In this document: positions 50,528 to 59,665 of the stretch, piece by piece
How positions within the stretch are numbered: the stretch's first letter is position 1
How the letters are laid out: each line of letters opens with the position of its first letter
Assembly (NCBI GenBank): GCA_944389545.1
Contig: CALXMT010000010.1
Location: 1 to 64,000 of the forward strand
Source: an uncultured Kiritimatiellota bacterium
GTDB taxonomy: Bacteria; Verrucomicrobiota; Kiritimatiellia; RFP12; DVOR01
Direction: 5' to 3'
DNA length: 64,000 nt
The notes under the pieces: generated by a model
Databases searched by the model: none
What the model saw: the letters and a program-made list of their open reading frames with translations, nothing else
What the model was told of the DNA's origin: nothing
Program-made: the position numbers and the translations under genes

Positions 50528-52327
50528 TCACTCGGCCTCCGGTTCGGCCATCTCGCGGAGGAGGGCGGCGTCCGCCGGGGGCGCTTGCTCAGGGGCGGTG
50601 AGGGAGCGGGCCTGATTGATGAGCAGCGGGTCGGCGTCGATGGATTCATAGAAGCCATGAGAGACGCGCTGGGCCTCGGCGGGGGTGAGGATGACGTGGG
50701 GACGGACGAGGACGATGAGTTCCTCAATGGTCTTGGTCTTGTTCTCGCGCTCGAAGAGGAGGGGGCCGATCCAGGGGATGTCGGCGAGAATTGGGACGCG
50801 GGCGGTGGTCTCCTCGTCGATAGTGGAGACAAGTCCGCCGAGTGCGAGGGTCTCGCCGGACTTGGCGACGATGGTGGAGACGATGGATTGCTTGATGACG
50901 TCGGTGGTCTGGTATTCAATGCGCTCGGCCTCGGGGCCGTAGCTCATGTTTTTGGAGGGGCCCTCCTCGGCATTTTCCTGGAGGATGCGGATGGTGCAGG
51001 TGCCGTCGGCGTGGATTTTGGGGGTGATGACGAGGGTGGTGCCGATGTCGGTGCGGTCGATCTCGGCGGAGGTGGAAGTCGTGGGCGTGGCGGTCTCGGT
51101 GCCGGTGAAGGTGGTGGAGGTCTCGACGCTAAGGATGATGGAGGTTTCCTTGCCGACGAAGATGCGGCTGGCCTCGTAGTCGGAGACCATGAGGTTGGGG
51201 GTGGCGAGGCGGCGGACCTTGCCGTTCGAGTCGAGCCACTTGAGGCGCATGGAGAGCTTTTCGGAGAGGTATTGGATGGCGGCGGCGTTGGAATTGAAGG
51301 TGCCGAGGGTGTCCATGGCGGTGGTGAGGCCGCCGATGGGGCCGTTGTCGTAGCCGCCGACGAAGCCGCCCTTGATGGGGGAACCGCCCTCCGAGCCGAA
51401 GAGGAGGTCGAGCTGGCGGTCCTTTTCATCGGTGATGTCCAGGGCGAGGATTCGGACTTCGAGGAGGACTTGGGGTTTGGGGCGGTCGAGCTTGGCGATG
51501 ACCTCGCGGACCTGGCGGAGGGTGGCTTGGTCGGAGGAGCGCAGGAGAATGGCGTTGACATCGCGGGCGACGGCGACGAAGACGACGCTGGGGCTGGCGG
51601 CGCGGGGCTCGCCGTCGGCGCCCTCGGAGACGATGGTGGCGTTGTCGCGGTTCAGGCGATCCATGTCGCGGTAGTAGTCACGGACGTTGTCCAGGCCGGT
51701 GAGGTTGCTGTTGCGACGGGAGCGGCGGGAGGAGGAGCCGCCGGAGCTGGCGGCGTCGTCCTCGACCATGGTGGCGCGGTCGGAGAGTTGGTCCATGCGG
51801 TCGAGTGCGCGGTCGATGTCGCTGGCGGGGTCGCCATCGTCCTCCTCGGGGGCGTTGTAGACGACCATGTCGTTGAAGACCTGCTCGAGGCTGGCGGCGA
51901 TGTCCTCGGCGCGCGGGTAGACGACGGTGACGACGTCGACGAACTTATGGCTGTCGCGCGAGGCGTTGCCGACGTATTCCTCGAGGGTCTCGACGTAGAT
52001 GACGCCGCTGTCTGGGTCTTCGCGGTACCAAAGGCCATGGGCGCGGCAGATGGCCTTGAGGGCGCTCATGCAGTCGATATCCTGCAGGAAGACGCGGGCG
52101 GAGATGGCCTTGGCGGCGTCGGTGACGACGATGTGGCGACCCCAGGCGTTGGAGAGGACCCACATGGCGTATTCCACGGGGGCCTCGCGCACCATGAGGG
52201 ATTTGAGGCGAGGTTCCTGCCCGAACAGTGAAAATGGAAGGAGGAAGAGCAGGAGAACGGAGAACGGAAAACGGAGAACGGAAGCGCCCCTGCGGGGCGA
52301 CGGACGGCGTTGGGGGAGCATCTTCAT
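50528..52327 (-). CDS. Secretin of the type IV pilus / type II secretion family
   Basis: Outer-membrane channel. With ATG 52327 the protein is 599 aa; GTG 52336, overlapping the upstream stop, is an alternative. An N-terminal signal peptide (RFPFSVLLLFLLPFSLFGQE) precedes an N0-like domain, an N1-like domain (VDVVTVVYPRAEDIAASLEQ), an acidic Ser-rich linker (about 170-200), an N3-like domain (RSSDQATLRQVREVIAKLD) and the secretin core (VRRLATPNLMVSDYEA, LALGGLVSTIDEETTARVPI, LIVLVRPHVI). The signal peptide coding bases 52250-52304 are a repeat cassette also found between genes. Confidence 0.93.
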   Translation of the reverse strand: MKMLPQRRPSPRRGASVLRFPFSVLLLFLLPFSLFGQEPRLKSLMVREAPVEYAMWVLSNAWGRHIVVTDAAKAISARVFLQDIDCMSALKAICRAHGLWYREDPDSGVIYVETLEEYVGNASRDSHKFVDVVTVVYPRAEDIAASLEQVFNDMVVYNAPEEDDGDPASDIDRALDRMDQLSDRATMVEDDAASSGGSSSRRSRRNSNLTGLDNVRDYYRDMDRLNRDNATIVSEGADGEPRAASPSVVFVAVARDVNAILLRSSDQATLRQVREVIAKLDRPKPQVLLEVRILALDITDEKDRQLDLLFGSEGGSPIKGGFVGGYDNGPIGGLTTAMDTLGTFNSNAAAIQYLSEKLSMRLKWLDSNGKVRRLATPNLMVSDYEASRIFVGKETSIILSVETSTTFTGTETATPTTSTSAEIDRTDIGTTLVITPKIHADGTCTIRILQENAEEGPSKNMSYGPEAERIEYQTTDVIKQSIVSTIVAKSGETLALGGLVSTIDEETTARVPILADIPWIGPLLFERENKTKTIEELIVLVRPHVILTPAEAQRVSHGFYESIDADPLLINQARSLTAPEQAPPADAALLREMAEPEAE

Positions 52328-52332
52328 TGTGG

Positions 52333-52833
52333 TCACCAGCGGAGGATTTGGGTGTCGTCGGGGCGGGTCTTGGAGTGATAGACCTCGATGTAGGTGGGGG
52401 CGATGGTCTTGACGTAGAGATAGAAGGTGTAGCGGGCGTTGGGGTCCTCCTCGGCGCGGGCGCGGCCACGGGGGATGGGGCGAGGCACGCGCACCTGGTC
52501 GCCCTCATGGACGAGGGTTGGGTCCTCCTTCTCGCCCATGCGGACGAGGGCACTGGGTTTGCCCTGCTCGGGGATGGAGATGGCAAGGATGCGGAAATCG
52601 GCAGGCAGTTCGCCGGCGGCGGTGCGCGTGAGGCCGGTGCCGGGCATATCGGGATCCTCCGCCGCGCCACGCGGGACGAAGGGATCGACAAGGCCGACCT
52701 CGGGGGTGCCATCCTCGTTCTTGAGGTCCTGGGGCGGGTCGGCAAGCGGAATCGCGGCGCGGACGGCGCAAGCCGCGAAGAGGCAGACGGCGAGCACGAG
52801 TCTGCGCGGAGCGTGTTGGATGGGGTGTGCCAT
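52333..52833 (-). CDS. PilP/GspC-like periplasmic pilus protein
   Basis: 166 aa from ATG 52833, which has AAAGG upstream; an earlier ATG at 52848 lacks a site. Signal peptide (LVLAVCLFAACAVRAAI), Pro-rich linker, then FRILAISIPEQGKPSALVRM and VHEGDQVRV, a small beta domain pattern reminiscent of PilP or GspC HR domains that bind the secretin. Position directly before the secretin supports this. Homology is inferred from layout, not a clear motif. Confidence 0.6.
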   Translation of the reverse strand: MAHPIQHAPRRLVLAVCLFAACAVRAAIPLADPPQDLKNEDGTPEVGLVDPFVPRGAAEDPDMPGTGLTRTAAGELPADFRILAISIPEQGKPSALVRMGEKEDPTLVHEGDQVRVPRPIPRGRARAEEDPNARYTFYLYVKTIAPTYIEVYHSKTRPDDTQILRW

Positions 52834-52854
52834 GGGGTTTCCTTTCATTCGTTC

Positions 52855-54081
52855 TCATCCGGCCGTGGCGTTCATGGCGGCCATGCCCATGAAGAAGGCG
52901 ATGTAGACGTAGGCGACCATGCCGCCGACGACAACGACGAGCGCGGGTTCGACCAGTTTGCCCAGCAGATCCAGGCGGCGGGCGAGGGCCTGGGCGTAGA
53001 AGTCGCCCACGTAGCGCAGGCCGTCGGCAAGGTTACCGGAGCTCTCACCCACGCGGACGAGGGCCTTGGAGAGGGGGGAGAGATGGTTGAGCGCGGAGGC
53101 GGCGATGCCCTCGGAGAGCGGTTTGCCCGCCAGGACGGCGGCGCGGACGGCGGCGATCTGACGGCGGTAAAAGGCGTTGGAGAGCGTGCCGCGGATGAGC
53201 GCGAGCGACTCAATCACCGAGATGCCGCTCTCCAGAAGGATGGCGAGGGTCTGGTTGAAGAGCGCGTTGCCGGAGAAACGGCCCACCTTGCCGAAGAGGG
53301 GAATCGAGAGGCCCACGCGGTCGAGCGCCAGGCCCACGCCCGGCACGTGGCGCAACACCGCGACGGTCACGCCGAAGAGCACAGGGCCGAGGATGAGCCA
53401 GTAGCCTTGCGTCTTGACCCAGTCGCTCGTGGTGAGGAGGGAGCGCGTGATGGGCGGGAGGGCGTCGGGGTTGCCCATGACCGAGGCGATTTGGGGAATG
53501 GCGACGGTGCTCACGTAGTAGCCCACGCCCAGGCCCATGAGCACGACGATGGCGGGATAGGTCAAGGCTCGGATGATTTCGTTACGGAGCTTGCGGCGGT
53601 TCTCCATCAACCCCACGCAGTAACTGAACATCCGCGGCAGGGCGCCATTGGCCTCGCCCACGGCGATGAGGCCCAGGTAAAGCTCGCCGACCCATGGCAT
53701 GGACGCGCGCATCGCCTTGGCCAATGAAGCGCCGCCGCGCACGGACTGAGCCGTCTCCCAGAGCGCCTGGGCGAGGTAGCCCTTGGCCAGGCCGGCGGCC
53801 GTCTCGAAGGCCTCGACCACCGCGACGTCGCCGCGCAGAAGCACCACCAGTTGCATGAAGGTCTGCTCGACGGAGGCCTTCGAGACCAGCCAGCGGCTCA
53901 AGGCGCGGTCGAAGACGTTGCGGGGACGCAACGTCTTGCCGCGCAGGGGCGCGGGTTCCACGCTCAAAGGCGTCAAGCCGCGTTCACGGAGCGTGACGCG
54001 GGCGGCTTGGGCATCGTCCGCCTCGATGAAGTCCGCGACCTTTCGGCCGGCATGGAAAGCGATGTACTTGAAGCGCGTCAC
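52855..54081 (-). CDS. pilC: Pilus / type II secretion inner-membrane platform protein (PilC/GspF)
   Basis: Polytopic platform protein for pilus assembly. 408 aa with two GspF domains (about residues 70-190 and 270-395) and three membrane segments; AVGEANGALPRM and RVGESSGNLADGL are the paired GE-type signatures. Starts at GTG 54081 overlapping the PilB stop as GTGA. Belongs to the coupled pilus operon. Confidence 0.93.
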   Translation of the reverse strand: MTRFKYIAFHAGRKVADFIEADDAQAARVTLRERGLTPLSVEPAPLRGKTLRPRNVFDRALSRWLVSKASVEQTFMQLVVLLRGDVAVVEAFETAAGLAKGYLAQALWETAQSVRGGASLAKAMRASMPWVGELYLGLIAVGEANGALPRMFSYCVGLMENRRKLRNEIIRALTYPAIVVLMGLGVGYYVSTVAIPQIASVMGNPDALPPITRSLLTTSDWVKTQGYWLILGPVLFGVTVAVLRHVPGVGLALDRVGLSIPLFGKVGRFSGNALFNQTLAILLESGISVIESLALIRGTLSNAFYRRQIAAVRAAVLAGKPLSEGIAASALNHLSPLSKALVRVGESSGNLADGLRYVGDFYAQALARRLDLLGKLVEPALVVVVGGMVAYVYIAFFMGMAAMNATAG

Positions 54082-55523
54082 GTCAGAAGCTCGTTGTCGA
54101 TGACGTCGGCGATTTCGTCGAGCGTCGTTTCGCCCTCCAAGACCTTGCGCAGGCCGTCGCCGCGCAGGGTGAGGGCGGAATCGGAGATGACCGGCGGGCG
54201 ACCGGCCATGAGGGCCTCGCGCGCCGCGGCGTCCACGGGAAGCATCTCATAGACGGCGGTGCGGCCGGCGTAACCCGTGCCGCCGCAGTAGGGGCAGCCC
54301 TTGGCGTGGGGGATGTTGGGCGGATGCGTGGCGTCCCACCCGCAAGCGGCGCACTCCTCGGGCGTGGCCGGGGCCCACGCCATGCACTCGGGGCAGGGCC
54401 GACGCACCAGGCGTTGGGCCATGGCCAAGCGCAACGTGCCGGCCACGAGGTAGGGCGGCACGCCGAGGTCGGTCAGGCGCGTGAGGATGGCGGGGGCGCT
54501 GTTGGTATGCAGGGTGGTGAGCACCAGGTGGCCGGTGAGGGCCGAGCGCAGGGCGGTGGTGGCGGTCTCGCCGTCGCGGATCTCGCCCACCATCACCACA
54601 TCGGGGTCGTGGCGGAGGACGCTGCGCAGGGCCTTGGCGAAGGAGACGCGCTCCTGGCGGCCATCGACCTTGATCTGCGTGACGCCGGCGACAGGCTTCT
54701 CGACGGGGTCCTCGATGCTCACCAAGTGACGGTCGTCGGGGGCGGCGAGGGCGCGGAGCGCGGCGTAGAGGGTGGTGGTCTTGCCGCTGCCGGTGGGGCC
54801 GGAGATGATGATGACGCCGTTGGGCGCGCGCAGGGCCTTGCGGAAGAGGGCGAAGGCCTCGGAGTGCATGCCGAGGTCCTCCAGACGCTCCAACTTCTGC
54901 GTGCGGGCGGTCTGGCTGAGGAGGCGGAGGGTGACATGCTCGCCGTAGAGCGTGGGAACGGTGGCGACGCGCAGAGAGACGGTCGCGCCGTCGAGCTCCA
55001 GGTCGATGTTGCCGTCCTGCGGGGCGCGGCGCTCAGCGATGTCGAGCTTGGCCTGTACCTTAATATAGGAGACGAACTCGGCGGCGGCCTCGGGCGGCTC
55101 GCGGCGGTCGGTCACCAGGCGGCCATCCACGCGCAGACGGATGCGGGAGCCGCGCTCGTCGGGCGAGACATGGATGTCGCTGGCGCCGCGGGCGAGGGCG
55201 CGGCGGAGCATATAGGCGAAGAGCTCCTCCGGGCGGTCGAGCGTACCGTTGAGGGCGGCATCGGGATAGTTCTCGCGGAGGGCGGCGGCAAAGGCCGCGG
55301 GGTCGCTCGCCTCGGCGAGGCGCACGGCGCGCCCTTCGAGCAAGCGTTCCAGACGGTCGCGCAGGGCAAAATCCGTGGCGTCGGACACGCAGACGGTCAC
55401 GGCGCCATCGGGCGCGACGGAGACAGGCAGGGCGCCGAGTCCGCGCGCGACACGCGGCGGGAGCAGGCCCAACACCGATTGCGGGGGGCGGATACGTGCG
55501 ACGTCAAGCTTGTCCATGCTCAT
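54078..55523 (-). CDS. pilB: Pilus assembly / type II secretion ATPase (PilB/GspE)
   Basis: Extension ATPase. 481 aa; N-terminal domain, then ASDIHVSPDERGSRIRLRVD, Walker A ISGPTGSGKTTTLYAALRAL (part of the P-loop near residue 245), Asp box SIEDPVEKPVAGVTQ, Walker B DVVMVGEIRD, His box TGHLVLTTLHTN, and a four-cysteine zinc site (CPEC, CAAC, CPYC pairs region). ATG 55523 overlaps the previous stop as ATGA. Confidence 0.94.
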   Translation of the reverse strand: MSMDKLDVARIRPPQSVLGLLPPRVARGLGALPVSVAPDGAVTVCVSDATDFALRDRLERLLEGRAVRLAEASDPAAFAAALRENYPDAALNGTLDRPEELFAYMLRRALARGASDIHVSPDERGSRIRLRVDGRLVTDRREPPEAAAEFVSYIKVQAKLDIAERRAPQDGNIDLELDGATVSLRVATVPTLYGEHVTLRLLSQTARTQKLERLEDLGMHSEAFALFRKALRAPNGVIIISGPTGSGKTTTLYAALRALAAPDDRHLVSIEDPVEKPVAGVTQIKVDGRQERVSFAKALRSVLRHDPDVVMVGEIRDGETATTALRSALTGHLVLTTLHTNSAPAILTRLTDLGVPPYLVAGTLRLAMAQRLVRRPCPECMAWAPATPEECAACGWDATHPPNIPHAKGCPYCGGTGYAGRTAVYEMLPVDAAAREALMAGRPPVISDSALTLRGDGLRKVLEGETTLDEIADVIDNELLT

Positions 55524-56323
55524 CGGTAGTTCGCCTGCAGGGTGAAGGAGAGACGGAGCGTGCCGGTGTCCGAACGCGTCACCGCGATGTCCTTGAAATG
55601 ATAGGGCGGCTTCTTGAAGGTCTCGCCCACGAAGAAGAGGAAGATGTCGCGGAAGTTCCCCGCCACGGCGTACTCCATCTCCTCGGTTTTGAAGGGGAGA
55701 CGCGCGGGGGCGGCCTTGGGTTTGGCGGCGGCCGCGGCGGGAGTTTTGGCGGCGCGCTTGGCGGCGCGGGCCTCGGCGGCCTTGAGCTGGGCGATCTTCC
55801 GTTGGGCGTCGCGCAGGAAGTCGTCGCGCATGTTGGCCGGCATCTTGGCTGCGGCGCGCTGGACCTCGCGGGCGTAGGCATCGGCGCTCACGGGCTGGGC
55901 GGCGGCCTTGGCGGCAGACGGGGAGGTCTTGCCGCGGGCGGTCGGCTCGGGGGCGGCGGCGAAGGCGGAGGAGAGGACACGCAGACCGCGCGCGGCCATC
56001 GCCTGTTCGACGGCGTTCTTCGTGGCGAGCACCGCGTCGGCCCCTTCGGGGATCGGCGCGAAGCCAGCGTCGGCGACCTCTTGGCGCAAGGCCTCCAGCC
56101 GCGTCTTGAGCGAGGCGGTCTGGGTATCCAGGGTCTCGGGGCCTTCGGGCAACAGGGCGCGGAGCGCCTCCAAATGCGCACTCATGCGCGCCAGGGCGGG
56201 GTCACGTTCGGCACGGACGGCCTCGATTTGTCGGTTCCAGAGAAAGGCTGAGACGGTCCCGCACACGACGAGGGCGGCAACGAGCCAGTGCCAGCTGTTG
56301 GTCTTGGCGAGGAAATCCTTCAT
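55520..56323 (-). CDS. PilO-like inner-membrane alignment protein
   Basis: 267 aa. One membrane segment near residues 11-28 (WHWLVAALVVCGTVSAFLW), a coiled-coil-prone stretch (about 35-85), a long Ala/Lys/Pro-rich spacer (about 125-205), and a C-terminal ferredoxin-like part (EEMEYAVAGNFRDIFLFFVG). Layout fits PilO or GspM. ATG 56323 overlaps the previous stop (ATGA). Confidence 0.65.
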   Translation of the reverse strand: MKDFLAKTNSWHWLVAALVVCGTVSAFLWNRQIEAVRAERDPALARMSAHLEALRALLPEGPETLDTQTASLKTRLEALRQEVADAGFAPIPEGADAVLATKNAVEQAMAARGLRVLSSAFAAAPEPTARGKTSPSAAKAAAQPVSADAYAREVQRAAAKMPANMRDDFLRDAQRKIAQLKAAEARAAKRAAKTPAAAAAKPKAAPARLPFKTEEMEYAVAGNFRDIFLFFVGETFKKPPYHFKDIAVTRSDTGTLRLSFTLQANYR

Positions 56324-57651
56324 TTGGCGCCCCCCATGCGCGAGCAATCGATGGTATAGGTGAAGTTCGTGATCGGAAGGCCTTCGGCGTTGACCGTGGT
56401 CACGTCCTTGGTGTCGGCCAGGCGGAGTCCCTCGGACTCGGCGAAGGCGGCGAGCGCCTCGCGCAGGCGCAGTCCCTCCTCGTCGTCCACGTAAGTGCCG
56501 GAGACCGAGACGATGCCGCCGCGCTCGGTGAGCGAGTCGACGACAAGAGAGGGTTCCGCGTTCCGGCAGAAGAAGTAGGCCACCTGCACAAAGGCCGCGA
56601 GGGGCAGACGACGCGTGGCGAGGGCCTGCTGGGTGGAACGTTCGGAGTCGTAGGCACGCTGGGCTGCGGCCTTGCGTTTCTGGGCGGCGTCGGTGGCCTT
56701 TTCCAAAGGCAGATACTGTGCGGCCTCGGCCTGATAGCGCGCGGTCGCGGCCTTCAGCAACCGTCCCTCATGCCACGTGTAGAGATAGGGCAGGGCCAGG
56801 AGGACGATGCAGGGGAGAACAATCCAGGCGTTGGAGAAACGCTTGCGCGGCACCCAGGGATTGGCCACCGGGAGATCGGTGCGCAGACTGTTCACCTTGG
56901 CGGCGGCGGCAAGCGCGGCGGCGGCCTTGAGGGTCTGGTCGACGGCCAAGGGCAGGGCATCGGTGAAGCCGCCCTGCTCGCGGAGGACCGCGGCCAGGGG
57001 CTCGGCCTCGCCGCCAAGGGCCAAGAGACGCAAAGGCGTATCGGCCCCCAGCCCACGCGTCCCGTGCGTGAAACGTTCCAGCCAAGCCTCGGGGGCGACC
57101 GCGGCATGGCGGAGGCCGGCGGGCACGGGTTGGGGCGCGGCCGGCGCGGGCGGCACCACGAGCGCCTCGCCCTGCCCCACGACGACAAGCGTCTGCTTGG
57201 CGGCGGGTTGGGCGCGCCAGACGGCGGCCACGGCCAGGCTCAGCGCCGCGGCGCCATCGAAACGGAGCCCGGCCTCATCGGCGGCATCGCGCAGGGCGGC
57301 CAGACGCCCGGCCTCGAAGACACCCGCGAGAAGCGCGGCGCCGCGGCCTTCGCCGTAGGAGCGGCCGGCGATCACCCATGCCGTGGGGTCACCACCCGTC
57401 TGGTCGGCGAGTTCCTGGGCCATCAGGTTCTGCGCCTCGGCCCACTTGGTACGCGGGGGAAGGGCGACGTCCTGCCGGCGAAGGTCGCACGCGAGAAGAA
57501 AACGCACGGCGGTATGGGTCTTGGCGAGGTCGTTGAGCCACGCGGCGGGCGGCGCGTCGGGCGGGGCGGCCACGGGCGCCTGCCCGGGCAGACGCCACTG
57601 TGCGCCGTCGTGGATCAAAATGGCCGGAATCTTGGAACGTTTCGGTTTCAT
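56320..57651 (-). CDS. PilM/PilN-like (GspL-like) pilus alignment protein
   Basis: 443 aa. About 265 cytoplasmic residues resemble the actin-like PilM/GspL part, followed by one membrane helix (NAWIVLPCIVLLALPYLYTW, about 272-291), a coiled coil, and a PilN-like periplasmic end. The gene therefore seems to combine PilM and PilN as GspL does. ATP-site motifs could not be confirmed. Start ATG 57651 overlaps the preceding stop. Confidence 0.6.
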   Translation of the reverse strand: MKPKRSKIPAILIHDGAQWRLPGQAPVAAPPDAPPAAWLNDLAKTHTAVRFLLACDLRRQDVALPPRTKWAEAQNLMAQELADQTGGDPTAWVIAGRSYGEGRGAALLAGVFEAGRLAALRDAADEAGLRFDGAAALSLAVAAVWRAQPAAKQTLVVVGQGEALVVPPAPAAPQPVPAGLRHAAVAPEAWLERFTHGTRGLGADTPLRLLALGGEAEPLAAVLREQGGFTDALPLAVDQTLKAAAALAAAAKVNSLRTDLPVANPWVPRKRFSNAWIVLPCIVLLALPYLYTWHEGRLLKAATARYQAEAAQYLPLEKATDAAQKRKAAAQRAYDSERSTQQALATRRLPLAAFVQVAYFFCRNAEPSLVVDSLTERGGIVSVSGTYVDDEEGLRLREALAAFAESEGLRLADTKDVTTVNAEGLPITNFTYTIDCSRMGGAK

Positions 57652-58634
57652 GGGGAGGTCAGAGGATAGTCGGTGGCGGTGTGGAGGGGCAGGGTCACGG
57701 CGTTGGCGCCGGGACGCAGGAGCACGCGCCGCGGCGGGGCGGCCATCGCGCCGGAGTCGGTCTCGGCCAACACGAAGACGACGCGCTCGCCCAACGTGAG
57801 CCCCTCATTGAGGAGGACGGAATCGGCATTCTCGAAGCGATAGTAACGGCACGCCAGCCCCACCGAGGCCGAAGTCGCGCCCACCGTCAGCGCCGGCTGA
57901 TGGACGAAGACGTGCAGCAGCTGGACGACGGCGTCGCCCTCGGGCTTCACGGTGAGGGAGAGCGTGGGCGCGGGCGCGGACACGGCGAACGTTCGGTCGC
58001 GATCGCGCCAGTCGACGGCCGCGGCGTCGGGGCGGAGCGCGTCGTCCATGCGGTCGCGGCCGCGGGAGACGAGCGTCTCGCCGTCGAACTCCCACGGACC
58101 GCCGAAGCCGTCGACGACATACGGGATGGGGTTGTCCGGGTCGGAATCGTCGGCGGCCAGGGCGTCACCGGCGCAATAGGGCCCGCGCCAGCCCGCGCCG
58201 AGGGTGACGGCGGCGAAACGGTTGGTGATGGCCGCGACGGCGGCGACCTCGGCGGCGGTGTACTGCGGCGCGGTCGTGGCGGGGATGAGCGGCGCGGAGC
58301 GGAGGGCCCACGCGGGAACGTCGAGGACGGCGACGGAGGCGACGGTCTCGCCGGGGTTCTCCGGGTCCGGCGTCACGGTCTCGGTGGGCAGGCGCGCGCC
58401 GAAGAGGAGGCAGAGCGCCTCGGCGGAATCCGGCGCGAGGCCGAGGTCGGAGACGAGGCTCAGCCCATCGGCGCGGGTGAGCGCCTCGGCCATCGCCTCG
58501 GCATCACGCGCGGTCTGCTCGTAACGTCCCTTCTCGCGGGTAGCCGCCGCACCGGTCATCACCGCCGCCGTCAGCCCGGCCAGGATAACTAAAACGACGA
58601 GCAACTCCACCAATGTCATGCCACGGGCGTTCAC
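57648..58634 (-). CDS. Prepilin-like protein (class III signal), 328 aa
   Basis: Starts at GTG 58634, overlapping the upstream stop as GTGA. N terminus MNARGMTLVELLVVLVILAG has a Gly cleavage site, Glu at +5, and a hydrophobic helix, the hallmark of type IV pilins and pseudopilins. The long C-terminal domain is not recognised and is probably a minor pseudopilin head. Requires a prepilin peptidase not seen in the window. Confidence 0.85.
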   Translation of the reverse strand: MNARGMTLVELLVVLVILAGLTAAVMTGAAATREKGRYEQTARDAEAMAEALTRADGLSLVSDLGLAPDSAEALCLLFGARLPTETVTPDPENPGETVASVAVLDVPAWALRSAPLIPATTAPQYTAAEVAAVAAITNRFAAVTLGAGWRGPYCAGDALAADDSDPDNPIPYVVDGFGGPWEFDGETLVSRGRDRMDDALRPDAAAVDWRDRDRTFAVSAPAPTLSLTVKPEGDAVVQLLHVFVHQPALTVGATSASVGLACRYYRFENADSVLLNEGLTLGERVVFVLAETDSGAMAAPPRRVLLRPGANAVTLPLHTATDYPLTSP

Positions 58635-59473
58635 GGATTTCTCCAGATGTCGAGGTTGAGGAGTTCGATGAAGGTGAGGCCGCGGGATTCATCACGCTGG
58701 CGGAGGGCCCCGGTGGCGAGGTCGAGCGGACCGCTGTCGGCGCCTTGGCGGCGGTTGCCGGTGAGGGCATCGAGCTCGTCGTCGAAGGCGTCCCAATCCT
58801 CCGGGTTTTCGGCGCAGACGAGGAAGAGCCGGCGGTAAATGGGTTGGGTGAGGTCGGCTTCGTCCTCACAGTGCTCCAAGTAGAGCACGCGGTAGAAGCC
58901 GTCCCAGCGCGTGCCGATCTGGGGGAAGAGCGGGGCGGTCGCGTCCGCCTCGGCGCGGACGAGCGTGCCGTAGTCGTCGCCCTCGATGCACGCGACGCGG
59001 CTGGGTGCATCGGCATAGGGGCCCTGCCAGCCTTCGCCCGTGAGGGGGTCGGGGTCGCCGAAGACGACGAAGTCGGCGTTTTCTAAGCGTTCGCCGTTCT
59101 CGGAGACGGAAGGCTGCAGGAGCGGCCAGAGACCGTAACGCTCGTAGAACTCGAGCATGCCGTAGGTGCGGTCGCTCGCGACGGGGCGGTCGCCGCCCGA
59201 AAAGGTGAGGCGGAAGTCCGACGAGGGGAACACCTCGCTGTCGTTTGGCGCATGGACGCCAGAGAGAAGGCGCGGGGCGTTGTCGGCATGGAAGCGGGCA
59301 AAGGCGTCGCGGAGCTGGCCCATCTCGTGGAGCGTGGTCTGGCGGCGGGCCTGGACGACGACGCTGCGGCCATAAGTGACGGCCACACCCGCGCCCACCA
59401 CCGCAACGATGGCGATCACAACCAACAGTTCCACCAAGGTGAAGCCGCGGCGTCTGGGCGTGGGTGTGGTCAT
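58631..59473 (-). CDS. Prepilin-like protein, 280 aa
   Basis: ATG 59473 gives MTTPTPRRRGFTLVELLVVI, a textbook prepilin leader. The soluble domain is specific to this protein and ends with GLTFIELLNLDIWRNP. The 23-bp palindrome array (59551-59630) lies between this gene and the preceding pilin. The frame is open further upstream, but there the array would be translated, so that part is rejected. Confidence 0.85.
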   Translation of the reverse strand: MTTPTPRRRGFTLVELLVVIAIVAVVGAGVAVTYGRSVVVQARRQTTLHEMGQLRDAFARFHADNAPRLLSGVHAPNDSEVFPSSDFRLTFSGGDRPVASDRTYGMLEFYERYGLWPLLQPSVSENGERLENADFVVFGDPDPLTGEGWQGPYADAPSRVACIEGDDYGTLVRAEADATAPLFPQIGTRWDGFYRVLYLEHCEDEADLTQPIYRRLFLVCAENPEDWDAFDDELDALTGNRRQGADSGPLDLATGALRQRDESRGLTFIELLNLDIWRNP

Positions 59474-59550
59474 CGGGTTTTCTTTCTTTGGAGGTTCGGG
59501 TGGAGGGCGGCGGAAGGTCCTTTCGCCCCTGTCCACCCCTTCATAACTGA

Positions 59551-59630
59551 CCCTATAGTGGTCCGAGGTCAACCACTATAGTGGTCGGAGGTGAGACCCT
59601 ATAGTGGTCCGTGCGCGACCCTTATAGGGT
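59551..59630. repeat. 23-bp periodic TATAG palindrome array
   Basis: TATAG cores at 59554, 59577, 59600 and 59623, exactly 23 apart. Includes the perfect palindrome ACCACTATAGTGGT and CCCTTATAGGGTT. Lies between two co-directional pilin genes, so it would be transcribed within the operon. Confidence 0.85.
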
Positions 59631-59665
59631 TCCCGGAGCCCCCCGCAGGGGGCCCTGGCGGGAGA

